A stretch of 64,000 bases of DNA from positions 280,117 through 344,116 of the forward strand of contig JAUNDT010000001.1 of assembly GCA_030525945.1 (NCBI GenBank), in the 5' to 3' direction. Made by a program: the position numbers and the translations under genes. Below, piece by piece: positions 1 through 9,519 of the stretch. Every line of letters starts with the position of its first letter. Position 1 is the first letter of the stretch. The notes beneath the pieces are model-generated. The model was not told the origin of the DNA. It ran no database searches and saw only the letters and a program-made list of their open reading frames with translations. The DNA is from Coriobacteriaceae bacterium (GTDB taxonomy: Bacteria > Actinomycetota > Coriobacteriia > Coriobacteriales > Coriobacteriaceae).

Positions 1-11
1 CAAACAAGTGA

Positions 12-44
12 CCCATCACGGTTGCTTGCGCTCACCGTGATGGG
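12..44 (-). terminator. Hairpin, probable terminator of the leftmost minus-strand genes
   Basis: A perfect 11-bp inverted repeat (12-22 with 34-44, loop of 11) lies just beyond the stop of the small membrane protein at 124. Read on the minus strand it is followed by a moderately T-rich stretch (tcacttgtttg). It fits a rho-independent terminator, but the tract is not a clean poly-U run. Confidence 0.5.
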
Positions 45-123
45 CCTATCACTCATATGCTATGGGCTTTCCTGTCGGCGCTCGAGCCGGAGGTAAGGCG
101 AACCTGACGCCTGGTTAACTAAC

Positions 124-351
124 TTACTGGGCCTCGTCGGTATCTGATTCCTGGGAGATGTCATCGTCAAAGTCGACATCTCCCAGGTCCTCGGATCCCG
201 TCACCTGTTCCTCCGCGATACGCTGCTCTCGCACGCTCTCCGGAGTTGACCACTTTTGACCCAAGTAGTACGACAAGCCAAGACCCAGCAATACGGCAAC
301 CGTTGCGCCAATTAAGTACTGAATCCAATGATCTTTGATGTACTCGAGCAC
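124..351 (-). CDS. Small single-pass membrane protein with acidic tail
   Basis: This 75-residue protein of unknown function has one hydrophobic segment at about residues 11-30 (YLIGATVAVLLGLGLSYYLG). A charged linker follows, then a strongly acidic C-terminus rich in D, E and S. The start is GTG at 351, because GGGAGG lies at 357-362 with normal spacing; no ATG is needed. It sits 40 bp downstream of the large M28-like membrane gene on the same strand, so the two are probably co-transcribed. The acidic tail resembles the low-complexity acidic insertion in that neighbour. I do not recognise a family; the short N-terminus suggests a tail outside the membrane whose side I cannot assign. Confidence 0.7.
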   Translation of the reverse strand: MLEYIKDHWIQYLIGATVAVLLGLGLSYYLGQKWSTPESVREQRIAEEQVTGSEDLGDVDFDDDISQESDTDEAQ

Positions 352-391
352 CGATGCCTCCCAGTAAATCTACTCCCAGTTAATCCAAACG

Positions 392-3199
392 CTACGAGCG
401 ACGAATGACTTCGGTCACCACGTCGGAGGCCAGGGCGACATTGTCGACATCGACGTTGTACGGCTGGTCGGCATCCGTGTGGGAAAGGGAAAAGTTGGCG
501 CCTTCAACACCGGCAATCGTCAGAGAGCGCAGGCTCATGTCCATCGCAACGTGGGCATCGGTGGTTTCGTGAGTCATGTCAACTTCCGAGAACTCATGAT
601 GGAAATCGGTGCTCACTCGCTTCACGAGATTCATGATGCGGCGGTCGCCCTTAAGAACACGGTCACCGCCCTCGCGCGTAAGAACGGAAAGCTCACCCGC
701 ACCGACGCTCTCAAGATTGATGAGGAACACGCCGCGCAGCTTGTCACGATGCGTGTTCAGGAAAGCCTGGATGCCGGCATTTCCGTGTTCGGAGGCGCCG
801 GTCGCAACGAACCAGATGTCATGCCCGAGCAGCTCGTCGTCTCCCATGGAGGCAACAGCCTCGCGCAGCTCCTCCTCGGTCGCCTCGGGATCGCCCGCAG
901 CACCACCCTTCCAGCCGTCGTCGTCAAAGTCGTCCCAGGACCCAATGTCGGAGCCAGCCTTCTTCGCGTCAAAGCCATCGTCGACGCCAAGCCAGCTGCT
1001 CATGCTGTCGTCCTTCTTTTTCTTACGACCGAAGAAGCGGGCAAGACCACGACGGGGCTTCTCGGGCACGGGCGCAGGCGCAGCCATGGTTTCAACGGGC
1101 TCAGGAGCCGCAGCAGCTTCCACGCCATCGGCACGTGTCGCATCCTGGGACACGGCCGCAGGCGCGCCGAAGGGATCGGCCGACGAAGTTGGGTCGGGAA
1201 GATCAAACAGGGAGGCGCGGTTAGCAGCATGGGGAGCACTCGGAGAAGGTGCGCCCACGGTACTCGGCACGTTGATCGAACGCTGCGAAGGAGTAGGAGC
1301 CACCGTGGCGCCAATCTCGGACATAAGTGCGTCGACCGGATCGATCACGGGGGCCTTCATGGCAACCGTGCTGCCGGCATCCTCGGTCGCATAGCTGCTT
1401 CCGCCGGGGGTCGACATGCTGAAGATCTGCGTCGACTCAAGGTTCTCAACCTCGGCCTCGGACTCTGCCTCAATCTGCTCGACAGCCTCAGGTTCCTCAT
1501 CGGCAACCTCTGCGGCGGCGAACTGCTCAGCGCTATCATGCTGCTCGACGACAACCTCAGGCTGAACAGTTTCACCCTCGTCCTGAACCGCCGCAGGCTC
1601 AAACACCGCAGTGGCTCCAAGGTCACCTTCGATTACCTCGAACGCAGGTGCATCGGCAACAACCTGCTCGCACTCGACGTCCTGCTCGACAGGCGCCAGA
1701 ACCTCAACATCCTCAGCAGCCTCAAAACACTGCTCGTCCACAGGGGCAACGGCCTCATCAAACGAAGCCTCGACGGTGTCGCTCGCGCCATCGTCGACCA
1801 TGTGCTCCTCAACAGCCGCCTCAGCCGCAGGATAATCAACGCGCGCCGGCACGACTTCGGAAGAAGGCTGCGTCGCAGCCGCTCGGTCGACCTCGTACAC
1901 AATGGAGCACGATGCGGGCAGCATGCCCAATCCACGAATCGTCTCTTCGCCAAAGCGAACGTTGCCCTCGCTGTTCAGAGCAAAGGGCAGAGAGGAATCG
2001 GAAGCGTGCTCGGCCTCGAAGCTGATCTCCGCCTGCTCGGGCTCTCGATCCTCATCGACAAGGGCCGGCATTGCAACCTGCGTTGCCTGTGGGTCGTCTA
2101 CCACGGCAAAGCCAGAAGCATCAGCGGATTCGGCCGCGCTGACATCTTCACCGAGCATGCCACCGTTCAGAACCACACCATCCCACGGAGCGGAAATCGG
2201 CTCATCCGATTCAGCAACCGCTTCGGGATCGAACGACTCGGCAGCAGCGCCTTCGTCCTCGTCAGCATCAACGGCAGCCATGTCCTCGACCTGATCGTCG
2301 GAAAGAAGCAGCTCCTCCTGCTCGGCATCGGCATCCAACTCATGCGGATACGCTGCGGCCGCAGCGGCCTCGGCAGCAGCGGCAGCCTCTGCGGCGGCGA
2401 TTGCCTCCTCGAGAATCCTTTGCTGCTCGTCGAAATACTCATCGGCGGGCATATCCTCGGGGAACTCATCGCCCATCTGATACGGAGCGACCGTGTCCAT
2501 TACACCCAGCATCGCAGCAACGGAAGACTTGTTGCAAACGGAGCCCGACGTATAGGGAAGGACAAAACGGTTGGCGATCACCGCGATACCATTCGCAAGC
2601 GGAATGAGCGCCACGGCAATAGCGAGAAGCCACAGGACCATCTTGGCTGCATCGGGCAGGGGCAGCAGCCTAACGATGCAAACCACCGCGGGCAGCGCCA
2701 TGGCGAACGGAAGCAGCCTCGCGATCATCGGACGATACGGCGCGACCTGCTCACGAGCGAGAAGATCCTCGCGAGGGGAGTCGTAGTGCGCGACCACCAC
2801 AACGGGTCGGTTCCGAGGCGAGGCAAGCGGGCCGGACGCCTTGTGATAGGCGATCACGTTTTGGCTCAAGCCGCCCGGCACCAAACCAGACAGCACCGGG
2901 CGGCCGCTGCGCTCCATCGCATACACGGCAAATGCGGCAATGGCTAGCAGCTGCCCAACAATCCCGATACCGCCACCGATACCGGACAGCACCGCGCCCA
3001 CAAAGACGGCAATCCCCAGGCCCGCCTGGACGATCTTCACGCCACCGCTCGCGGTGAACTCCTGCACCTCAGGCTCAAAACCGTGATCGGTGAACACCTT
3101 CGCGATAACATCTGCGGCAGCGCGCTCTTCCTCGCTGCACGCAGGGGTGATACCCGTATTCTGAAGCAGGTGGCTCAGGTATTGTTTCGTATTCGCCAT
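392..3199 (-). CDS. Large membrane protein with degenerate M28-type peptidase fold
   Basis: The product is 935 residues from the ATG at 3199, preceded by GGAG; an upstream in-frame ATG at 3235 lacks a ribosome site. An M28 zinc-peptidase fold is recognisable but split. The N-terminal part has the HYDSP motif (His138, Asp140), two hydrophobic regions (about 58-93 and 163-210) and NKSS at 223-226, where the family has N-D and the Asp bridges both metals. About 550 residues rich in A, E, D and V follow. The fold then resumes with GASEHG (802-807), where the family has GAEE, LINLESVG (Glu830) and SHTDAD (His907). The bridging Asp and catalytic Glu are therefore replaced by Lys and Ser. By family knowledge this predicts loss of normal aminopeptidase chemistry. 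Alternatively it is a divergent enzyme. Confidence 0.75.
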   Translation of the reverse strand: MANTKQYLSHLLQNTGITPACSEEERAAADVIAKVFTDHGFEPEVQEFTASGGVKIVQAGLGIAVFVGAVLSGIGGGIGIVGQLLAIAAFAVYAMERSGRPVLSGLVPGGLSQNVIAYHKASGPLASPRNRPVVVVAHYDSPREDLLAREQVAPYRPMIARLLPFAMALPAVVCIVRLLPLPDAAKMVLWLLAIAVALIPLANGIAVIANRFVLPYTSGSVCNKSSVAAMLGVMDTVAPYQMGDEFPEDMPADEYFDEQQRILEEAIAAAEAAAAAEAAAAAAYPHELDADAEQEELLLSDDQVEDMAAVDADEDEGAAAESFDPEAVAESDEPISAPWDGVVLNGGMLGEDVSAAESADASGFAVVDDPQATQVAMPALVDEDREPEQAEISFEAEHASDSSLPFALNSEGNVRFGEETIRGLGMLPASCSIVYEVDRAAATQPSSEVVPARVDYPAAEAAVEEHMVDDGASDTVEASFDEAVAPVDEQCFEAAEDVEVLAPVEQDVECEQVVADAPAFEVIEGDLGATAVFEPAAVQDEGETVQPEVVVEQHDSAEQFAAAEVADEEPEAVEQIEAESEAEVENLESTQIFSMSTPGGSSYATEDAGSTVAMKAPVIDPVDALMSEIGATVAPTPSQRSINVPSTVGAPSPSAPHAANRASLFDLPDPTSSADPFGAPAAVSQDATRADGVEAAAAPEPVETMAAPAPVPEKPRRGLARFFGRKKKKDDSMSSWLGVDDGFDAKKAGSDIGSWDDFDDDGWKGGAAGDPEATEEELREAVASMGDDELLGHDIWFVATGASEHGNAGIQAFLNTHRDKLRGVFLINLESVGAGELSVLTREGGDRVLKGDRRIMNLVKRVSTDFHHEFSEVDMTHETTDAHVAMDMSLRSLTIAGVEGANFSLSHTDADQPYNVDVDNVALASDVVTEVIRRS

Positions 3200-3427
3200 G
3201 TGGGCTCCACATCGAACTCGTTTACGTGCAAACACACCGCTCGCACGATGTGCATGTATAGTCGCAAGTATACCCCGAGTTACACGCTACCTGCATTATT
3301 TCGCATGAACTGCAGGTCAGCGGGTTCTCACCCATCCCGCCCGCACCTTTCGCGCGACACGCTGACCATGTCGTACAATGAGATTCGTTTCCATCACCCT
3401 TGTGACCTGCAAAAAGGGAGGCCTATC

Positions 3428-4486
3428 GTGCCTGAGACCATGTCGTCTGCCACAGCGACAGCGACATCCGACGAAAAAGAATCTCGAGACGAGCGGACTA
3501 TTCGCCGCCTACTCAATCTTCTTTTCGCCTTCAACGTCGCCACCGCACCCCTCTCGACCGAGGAGATCATCGCCAACCCCGAGATCGGTTACACAGGCGC
3601 CACGTACGAGAGCAATGTCCGCGCATTCAATCGAGACCGCAAGACGTTGGCGGAACACGGCGTTTTCATCCAGGAAAACAAGCGCTGCGGAGACGCCAAA
3701 AACGAGCATCGCTCCTGGTCCCTCGACCGCATGCTCACCCACGCCGCGCCCCATCTTGTTTCGCGCTACGACGCCGAGTCGGTCCTTGCCGCCATCGACC
3801 AGGTCCTCTCTATCCAAAACGCTGACCCCTCGCACTTGGCACTTCAATCGGCCCGCCTCAAGCTTTCTGAGATGGCCGGAGCACCGCAATCTGCAGGGCC
3901 CACCGCGAGCACCCTAAGCAACCCTGACGTTCCACGGGAAACATTGGAGGCGGTTTGGTCCTCCTTCAACTCCAGGCGGCCCGTGCGATTCACCTATTCC
4001 AACCGTATGGGCGACGAGCGCACTCACACGGTCGATATCTACGGTCTGTTCATGCGGGGATGTACGTCATACATCGTTGGCTTTGACCACGATGCTCAAA
4101 GCCTTCGCACGTTCCGCACTGACCGCATTCTCAGCGCCAAAGCGGGAGCGGCCTCCGGCAAGACTTACCGAATCCCGACGGACTTCGATGTGTCCTCGCT
4201 CCAGTTCCTACCTTTTGACTTCTCTCCTGCAGAACCGGTTGAAGGCACGCTCAGCTTCCCGCCCAACATTGGTGAGGGCGAGATAGCCCTTGTAGCTAAA
4301 GGCCGGGGCAGCCTCGAACGTCTGCCCGACCGATCGTGGCTTTGGCACGTCGATATCCACGACCTTGAGGCGGCCGCCTCGTTCGTCCTCTCGAACGCCT
4401 CGTGCGGCATGCGCGCAGTTCAGCCGCAATCCCTGTGCGACCGTGTCCGCAGCTGCATTTCCAAGGCGGTGCGTGCCCATGAATAA
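3428..4486 (+). CDS. WYL-domain transcriptional regulator, PafB-like
   Basis: The 352-residue protein starts at GTG 3428, 5-7 nt after AAGGGAGG; the longer open frame upstream has no ribosome site. An N-terminal winged helix (about 22-90, with NVRAFNRDRKTL typical of the recognition region) is followed by a WYL ligand-sensing domain around residues 170-240 (YIVGFDHDAQSLRTFRTDRI) and a WCX-like C-terminal part. The gene overlaps the next WYL gene by 8 bp, indicating translational coupling. Tandem WYL proteins in actinobacteria include PafB/PafC, which form a heterodimer controlling a LexA-independent DNA-damage response. That role is inferred from architecture, not from detailed sequence identity. 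Confidence 0.8.
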   Translation: MPETMSSATATATSDEKESRDERTIRRLLNLLFAFNVATAPLSTEEIIANPEIGYTGATYESNVRAFNRDRKTLAEHGVFIQENKRCGDAKNEHRSWSLDRMLTHAAPHLVSRYDAESVLAAIDQVLSIQNADPSHLALQSARLKLSEMAGAPQSAGPTASTLSNPDVPRETLEAVWSSFNSRRPVRFTYSNRMGDERTHTVDIYGLFMRGCTSYIVGFDHDAQSLRTFRTDRILSAKAGAASGKTYRIPTDFDVSSLQFLPFDFSPAEPVEGTLSFPPNIGEGEIALVAKGRGSLERLPDRSWLWHVDIHDLEAAASFVLSNASCGMRAVQPQSLCDRVRSCISKAVRAHE

Positions 4487-5411
4487 CGAGAAGCAAATTC
4501 CGTCTGTTGCCGACGCCATCGACGGGGCATTGGCAATCCTCGCCGAACTCAGCACCTGCCCGGAAAACTCCCTGAGCGTGCAGGAGCTCGCGCAAAAGAC
4601 CACGATGCCGAAAGAGCACATCGTCTTCCTCGTCGAAATGCTTCAGTCCCTCTCGGACCATCAAACCGGGGCCAGGATCGCGCTCGACCTCAACGGCAGC
4701 ACCATCTCGCTGCTTGGAGATGCCGGCCAGCTTGCCCCGCTGCGGCTCACCACGGCAGAAGCGATCGCGTTGCGCCAGGTTCTCAGCAGGTGTCAGATCG
4801 ACCCGGGAACGCGTGACCGCATCGAACGTGCCGTCGCTCCTGTCGCGGGCCCCCTGCACAACGACCGCCTCATCTGCAGCGACCTGCTTTTCGGCGGGTT
4901 CTTCCCCCTGATAACCGAGGCCGTTTCCATTGGCGCTCGCCTGCGCGTCTCGTATCGAAGCCCCAGCGCCGCGCACCCACGGGAACTGGTCGTCGATCCC
5001 GGGTATATCTGCGCCTCCAACGATGCCGCCTATCTCGTGGCGTGGGACCTTGAGAGGGACGGGCAGATCAGCCTCCGCATGGACCGCATAATCCAGGCAG
5101 AGCTCACCGATGACTCCGTAGTAACGCATCCGTTCACCCCGTACGACCCCGCCGAAAGTATCAAACAGAACGGAAGCCGTGCGGAGCTCCGCTGGGACGA
5201 CCGAGGGTCATTCGAGGCAACGCCATGGGCGGGCATCGCGCGGAACGAAGCCCAGGTTCAACCCGACGGCTCGATCTGCGCACCCGTCTACTTCACATCG
5301 AAACCCTGGCTCTTCGACCAGGTTCTCTCGGGCGGGGGATCCATCCAAATCGTCGAGCCGCGGTCTCTGCGCAACGAGTTCGTCGCTTACGCTCAAGCGC
5401 TTCTCGCATAA
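4479..5411 (+). CDS. WYL-domain transcriptional regulator, PafC-like
   Basis: This 310-residue second member of the WYL pair starts at ATG 4479, overlapping the previous stop by 8 bp. The N-terminal third is a winged-helix-like region (LSVQELAQKTTMPKEHIVFL). The WYL segment lies at about 140-205 (RLRVSYRSPSA, then AAYLVAWDLERDGQISLRMD), followed by a C-terminal extension. Overlap and shared domain order suggest a partner of the upstream protein, as PafB and PafC are partners in mycobacteria. A strong terminator follows. The convergent neighbour is a DinG-type helicase, consistent with but not proof of a DNA-repair theme. Confidence 0.8.
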   Translation: MNNEKQIPSVADAIDGALAILAELSTCPENSLSVQELAQKTTMPKEHIVFLVEMLQSLSDHQTGARIALDLNGSTISLLGDAGQLAPLRLTTAEAIALRQVLSRCQIDPGTRDRIERAVAPVAGPLHNDRLICSDLLFGGFFPLITEAVSIGARLRVSYRSPSAAHPRELVVDPGYICASNDAAYLVAWDLERDGQISLRMDRIIQAELTDDSVVTHPFTPYDPAESIKQNGSRAELRWDDRGSFEATPWAGIARNEAQVQPDGSICAPVYFTSKPWLFDQVLSGGGSIQIVEPRSLRNEFVAYAQALLA

Positions 5412-5433
5412 CCGTCACCCCACGGCAACATTA

Positions 5434-5469
5434 AAGGCCGGGTATCGAACACATCCGATACCCGGCCTT
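5434..5469. terminator. Bidirectional rho-independent terminator between convergent genes
   Basis: A perfect 14-bp stem (5434-5447 with 5456-5469, 8-nt loop) sits between the WYL pair and the converging DinG-like gene, whose stop is only 4 bp away. A/T residues at both stem bases give short U tracts in either direction. Confidence 0.85.
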
Positions 5470-5472
5470 ACG

Positions 5473-8397
5473 CTATCGCTGAGCGCACCACATTTCCAGG
5501 AAGCGCCCCACGTGAGCACAGTCCAACTGCTGATACGACGTGGGAAGCGAGCTCAGGAACTTCTTGCCATACCCCTTGGTGACCAAGCGCGAGTCGGCGA
5601 GCACCAGAACACCCTCGTCTGTTGAGGTTCGTATGAGCCTTCCAGCCGCCTGTTTGACCTCGAGGACCGCCTCGGGCAGGGAATACCGCGCCCATGCCCG
5701 ATCCTCACGGACATCGCGCTCACAGGAAAGCGGATCGGTGGGACTCGAAAACGGCAACTTTGGAATCACCACGCAGCGCAGGGTGCTTCCCGCCGCATCA
5801 AAGCCCTCCCAAAATGCCTTCAGAGCAAACAGCGAGCTCTTTTCGTCAGAAAGGAACCGGTCTCGCAGTTGCTTAGTACCCGCGGCGCGGCGTTGACAAT
5901 CCAAATACAACCCCTTTGCGGCCAATCGGGGTGCAACACGGTCGAACAGCTCCTCCATGTCCCTCCTGTTGGTGAACAGGGTGAGCGTGGACCCGCTCAT
6001 AGCCACATGAACGTCGACCAGGAGCTCTTCCAACGTGCTCAGATACGCTTCCCGATTACGCGGATCGGGGATGTCCCGCGCCACCACAACCGCCATGTTC
6101 CGGTCGTAGTCATAGCTCGAATCGAGGTGCAACGTCTTGAACGAACCCGCAGGCATCCGATCGAGGCCAACCGCGTGATTGAAGTGGTCAAAGCTGTTGG
6201 AAACGGTCATGGTCGCCGAGGCGAACACCGCGGAGTGAACCTCAGGTAGCCAATCGGCGGCAAGCGCCTCACCCACATCAAAGCGCTCGGCCGTCAGACA
6301 CTCTCCACCCGCCCTCAGACGACGGTTGACCCGGATCGAGAACACATAGCGCTCATCCGCGCCTTCGACTATCAGCACAAGGGCATCGCGGAGTTCCTTG
6401 AGACGGCGATGCCCATCGGCAACATCCGTAACAAGCTCGGGCTTCTCAGCCCCAATGGTCTCAACAAGAGAACCCAGGTTCTTAACTGCCTCGTCCAGCG
6501 CATCGAGAGCTGTCCGAGCCGACTGCTCGAACGGCGCCCAGGCACTCGATTCACGCATCTCCCGACTAATCCAGATATTCGCCGAATCATAGCCGCCGCC
6601 GGCCTTGGCACTTTTCGAAAGCTCTCTAACGGCATCGAACAGGCCCGCCATGGCGAGTGAAGCGCGCTGCGTGGTCACCGTAGCCTTTGCCGTCAGCCCC
6701 ATAAACAGGGTCGCAGCGTCCGAAGCCGCAACATCCCGCACCAGCCTACCGAGCGATCCCGTGCGCTCTCCGCCCAGGCGCTCGAAAATAGCACGGCTTT
6801 CGTCCGCAGACACCGCAAGTGCCCACTGCCTGCGCGCCTCCGACTCAACAGAATGAGCCTCATCGACAACCCAATGGCGAATAGGCGGCAGAATCTTTCC
6901 TCCCGCTGCTACGTTTCTAAACAGCAGGGAATGGTTGGTAACCACCACATCGGCCCGCGCAGCGCGGCGACGCGACCCGTGAACCATGCATTTGTCGGGG
7001 TAAAACGGGCACAGATTGCGAGCACACTCTCGCGACGAAGTCGTGAGATCCGCCTTTTTGACGCTTCGCCACCGAATACCCAGGCCATCCAGGTCACCCG
7101 CGGGAGACTGGCAGGCAAATGCGTAGAGCACCGCGATGGCCGTAAGCGTATCGGCCGGGTCTTTCTTCGTGTCGATTTCCCGCGCGCGAGACAGGCGCTC
7201 CAGCTTTCGCAGGCAGGGGTAATGGTCGTATCCCTTGAGCGCGCAAAAGCTCAACCCGCCCTCGATATGCTCCGCCAAACGCGGCAGCTCATGGTAGATA
7301 AGCTGATCGGCGAGGTTATTCGACTTCGTTGCGACGCCAACGGTGATGTTGTTCTTCTTGGCCGCGAGCGCCAAGGGGACCAGATAGGCAATCGACTTGC
7401 CGACGCCCGTCCCCGCCTCGATAACGCGATGCGTGGAGCTTGCAAGCGCATCTCGAACCGCCGCCGCCATCTCAATCTGCTCCGCACGAGGCTCGTAGCC
7501 CGGGTACATCTTGTTGACGAGGCCGCCGGGAGCAAACGCGAGCTCCACGTCGGCCCGAGAAGGCAAGGATAGCCGGTCGAGCTCCTCCGCATCCACGCGC
7601 GAAGTCACACCCGTGGCGGATGCCTGTTCAGACGAAAGCAGGTCATACCGAGCCCCCACAAGGGAAAACACGGCACCCAGATCCTCCTGGGCGAGAAAGC
7701 TGAAAACCGGTCGGTAGCTCCAGGGCACGTCGGGATGCATATCCGCAAGGCGCCGCGCTAGACCCGCCGGCAAATCAGCCAGACCGCACAGGAGAATGCG
7801 CCACACACCGCACAGCGCATCCACGTCATCACACGCTCGATGCGAAACCGCGGCACAACCGAACAGCTCGGCCATCGCAGACAATTTATGCGAGGCCAAG
7901 CGAGGCAGTGCGATGCGGGAAAGTGCCAGCGAGTCGATCCAGATGTCGGAAACCTCGCCGCCCCCCGAAACCGACTCAATAAAACCGCGGTCAAACGCCA
8001 CGTTATGAGCGATAACGGGGCACCCACCCACAAAGTCCGCGAGCGCCGCCACCGCCTCCGACGCGCTCGGCGCATGGGCGACATCGGCGTTCGTAATGCT
8101 CGTGAGCTTCGTGATCTCATCGGGAATAAGCCCTGCGGGCTTGACGAATGTATCGAACCTGTCGACGATCTCGCGCCCGCGCAAGCGAGCCGCCGCAATC
8201 TCAATGAGCTCGCTGTCCTTGTGCGAAAGCCCCGTCGTCTCGGTATCGAGCACGATGACGTCGTCCTCAATGAGGCCGAACGACCGTGTCTGAGCGCGTT
8301 CGGCAAGGGTCGCATAGGCCTCGATAACAACCTGCGGTGTTCCTGGCAGAACCGCCGCCTCCATCGCGCGAAGCGCGGCAGGGGAGACGGAGCTCAT
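5473..8397 (-). CDS. dinG: DinG-family DNA helicase with N-terminal DnaQ-type 3'-5' exonuclease
   Basis: This 974-residue fusion starts at ATG 8397, inside the stop of ddl (ATGA overlap). Residues 45-200 are a DEDDh exonuclease: DTETTG at 51-56, HNVAFD ending in Asp136, and HRACDD giving His186 and Asp191. Residues 295-974 are an XPD/DinG superfamily 2 helicase: Walker A EAGTGVGKS (327-335), four cysteines (395, 458, 463, 470) placed to hold an iron-sulphur cluster, DEAH at 512-515, and a late motif QAAGRLIRT. It probably unwinds and trims DNA structures during replication stress. Exonuclease-DinG fusions are known in Gram-positive bacteria, so the fusion is not novel. Length is typical. Confidence 0.9.
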   Translation of the reverse strand: MSSVSPAALRAMEAAVLPGTPQVVIEAYATLAERAQTRSFGLIEDDVIVLDTETTGLSHKDSELIEIAAARLRGREIVDRFDTFVKPAGLIPDEITKLTSITNADVAHAPSASEAVAALADFVGGCPVIAHNVAFDRGFIESVSGGGEVSDIWIDSLALSRIALPRLASHKLSAMAELFGCAAVSHRACDDVDALCGVWRILLCGLADLPAGLARRLADMHPDVPWSYRPVFSFLAQEDLGAVFSLVGARYDLLSSEQASATGVTSRVDAEELDRLSLPSRADVELAFAPGGLVNKMYPGYEPRAEQIEMAAAVRDALASSTHRVIEAGTGVGKSIAYLVPLALAAKKNNITVGVATKSNNLADQLIYHELPRLAEHIEGGLSFCALKGYDHYPCLRKLERLSRAREIDTKKDPADTLTAIAVLYAFACQSPAGDLDGLGIRWRSVKKADLTTSSRECARNLCPFYPDKCMVHGSRRRAARADVVVTNHSLLFRNVAAGGKILPPIRHWVVDEAHSVESEARRQWALAVSADESRAIFERLGGERTGSLGRLVRDVAASDAATLFMGLTAKATVTTQRASLAMAGLFDAVRELSKSAKAGGGYDSANIWISREMRESSAWAPFEQSARTALDALDEAVKNLGSLVETIGAEKPELVTDVADGHRRLKELRDALVLIVEGADERYVFSIRVNRRLRAGGECLTAERFDVGEALAADWLPEVHSAVFASATMTVSNSFDHFNHAVGLDRMPAGSFKTLHLDSSYDYDRNMAVVVARDIPDPRNREAYLSTLEELLVDVHVAMSGSTLTLFTNRRDMEELFDRVAPRLAAKGLYLDCQRRAAGTKQLRDRFLSDEKSSLFALKAFWEGFDAAGSTLRCVVIPKLPFSSPTDPLSCERDVREDRAWARYSLPEAVLEVKQAAGRLIRTSTDEGVLVLADSRLVTKGYGKKFLSSLPTSYQQLDCAHVGRFLEMWCAQR

Positions 8398-9353
8398 CGC
8401 GCCGCCCGAACAAGCGCGAGGTCGACGAGCTCGGCGCACAGATCGCTGAAAGCTATTCCGGCATGACGGGCCTCATCGGGGACGAGCGACTCCTCGGTCA
8501 TTCCCGGGATGTTGTTGGTCTCGAGAATGACGGGGCCATCCTCCGTGACGATGATATCCGTGCGCGACAAGCCGTAGAGCCCGAGCGCCTGGTGAGCTCG
8601 GCAAGCAAGCTCCTGGACCTGGGCATATGCATCCTCGGGCAGATTTGCCGGAATCCGATGGATGTCCTTGGGGTCGGCGTACTTCACGTCCAGGTCGTAA
8701 AACTCCGACTGCTCCGGCATCAGAATCTCAACCACAGGTAGCGCGCGCAGAGTCGCGCCGTCACCCAGCGCGGCAACGGAGCACTCTACACCGAAGACGC
8801 GGCGCTCCACCATGACCTTCTCGCCGTGCTCGAAGGCACGCTCAATGGCCGCCTCAAGCTCGCTCGGCTCCTTCACGAGCGAAATGCCGTAGCTCGAGCC
8901 GTTCACAACAGGCTTCACAAAACTCTGAGGACCCACGACCTCGACGATTTGCTCCACGGTGGGCATATCATCGCGCCCAAACGTCACGCTTGGCGCAACG
9001 GGCAGGCCCGCACGCTTATACAGAAGCTTGGAAAGGTCCTTGTCCATCGCAATTCCGCAGCTCAACGGGTCAGAACCCGTATAGGGAATGCCAAGGAACT
9101 CCAGAACATGCTGCGTCATGCCATCCTCGCCGCCTCGCCCGTGCAAGGCGATAAACGCCACATCATAGGAGGCGTTGGACATGGTCTCGACAAAGCCGTC
9201 GCCAGCAGGGTCAATCATATCAACCTGGCCGTATCCAGCCTCTTTCAGCCCCTCTGCGACATGCTTGCCCGACGCAAGGGAAACCTCGCGTTCATCCGAG
9301 ACGCCTCCGGCCAACACGGCGACTTTCATCTCTTCGCGCTTGGGAGATGCCAT
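8394..9353 (-). CDS. ddl: D-alanine--D-alanine ligase
   Basis: The 319-residue ATP-grasp enzyme joins two D-alanines for the peptidoglycan stem peptide. Seen are the N-terminal GGVSDEREVSLASG, ALHGRGGEDG, the omega-loop EFYDLDVKY and the terminal ETNNIPGMTEES. The Lys-Tyr pair of the omega loop is the D-Ala-D-Ala type rather than the Lys-His of D-lactate ligases, so vancomycin-sensitive precursors are expected. The start is ATG 9353, 7 nt after GGAGG; an internal ATG at MKVAV has a poorer site. The stop overlaps the DinG-like start by 4 bp, so the two are coupled despite unrelated roles. Confidence 0.95.
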   Translation of the reverse strand: MASPKREEMKVAVLAGGVSDEREVSLASGKHVAEGLKEAGYGQVDMIDPAGDGFVETMSNASYDVAFIALHGRGGEDGMTQHVLEFLGIPYTGSDPLSCGIAMDKDLSKLLYKRAGLPVAPSVTFGRDDMPTVEQIVEVVGPQSFVKPVVNGSSYGISLVKEPSELEAAIERAFEHGEKVMVERRVFGVECSVAALGDGATLRALPVVEILMPEQSEFYDLDVKYADPKDIHRIPANLPEDAYAQVQELACRAHQALGLYGLSRTDIIVTEDGPVILETNNIPGMTEESLVPDEARHAGIAFSDLCAELVDLALVRAAR

Positions 9354-9519
9354 GGCCCATCCTCCAGTTTCTATCGATCACTGAGGGCAATGAGCGCCCT
9401 GCGGTGTCCATTTAACGCAATAACAGCATGTTTGCATGGCAAACTGCCGCCAATCACCTATTGTATAGGTATATATGCACCTAGGGCGCCTGATCGCCCC
9501 GTCACCCGAAAGGCGACAG

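Noticed and set aside
479..2947. Long plus-strand open frame of 822 codons opposite the M28-like gene
   Set aside because: Its sequence is arginine/histidine/leucine-rich with no domain, as expected for the antisense of the GC-rich acidic repeat; the minus strand has the M28 motifs and a ribosome site.
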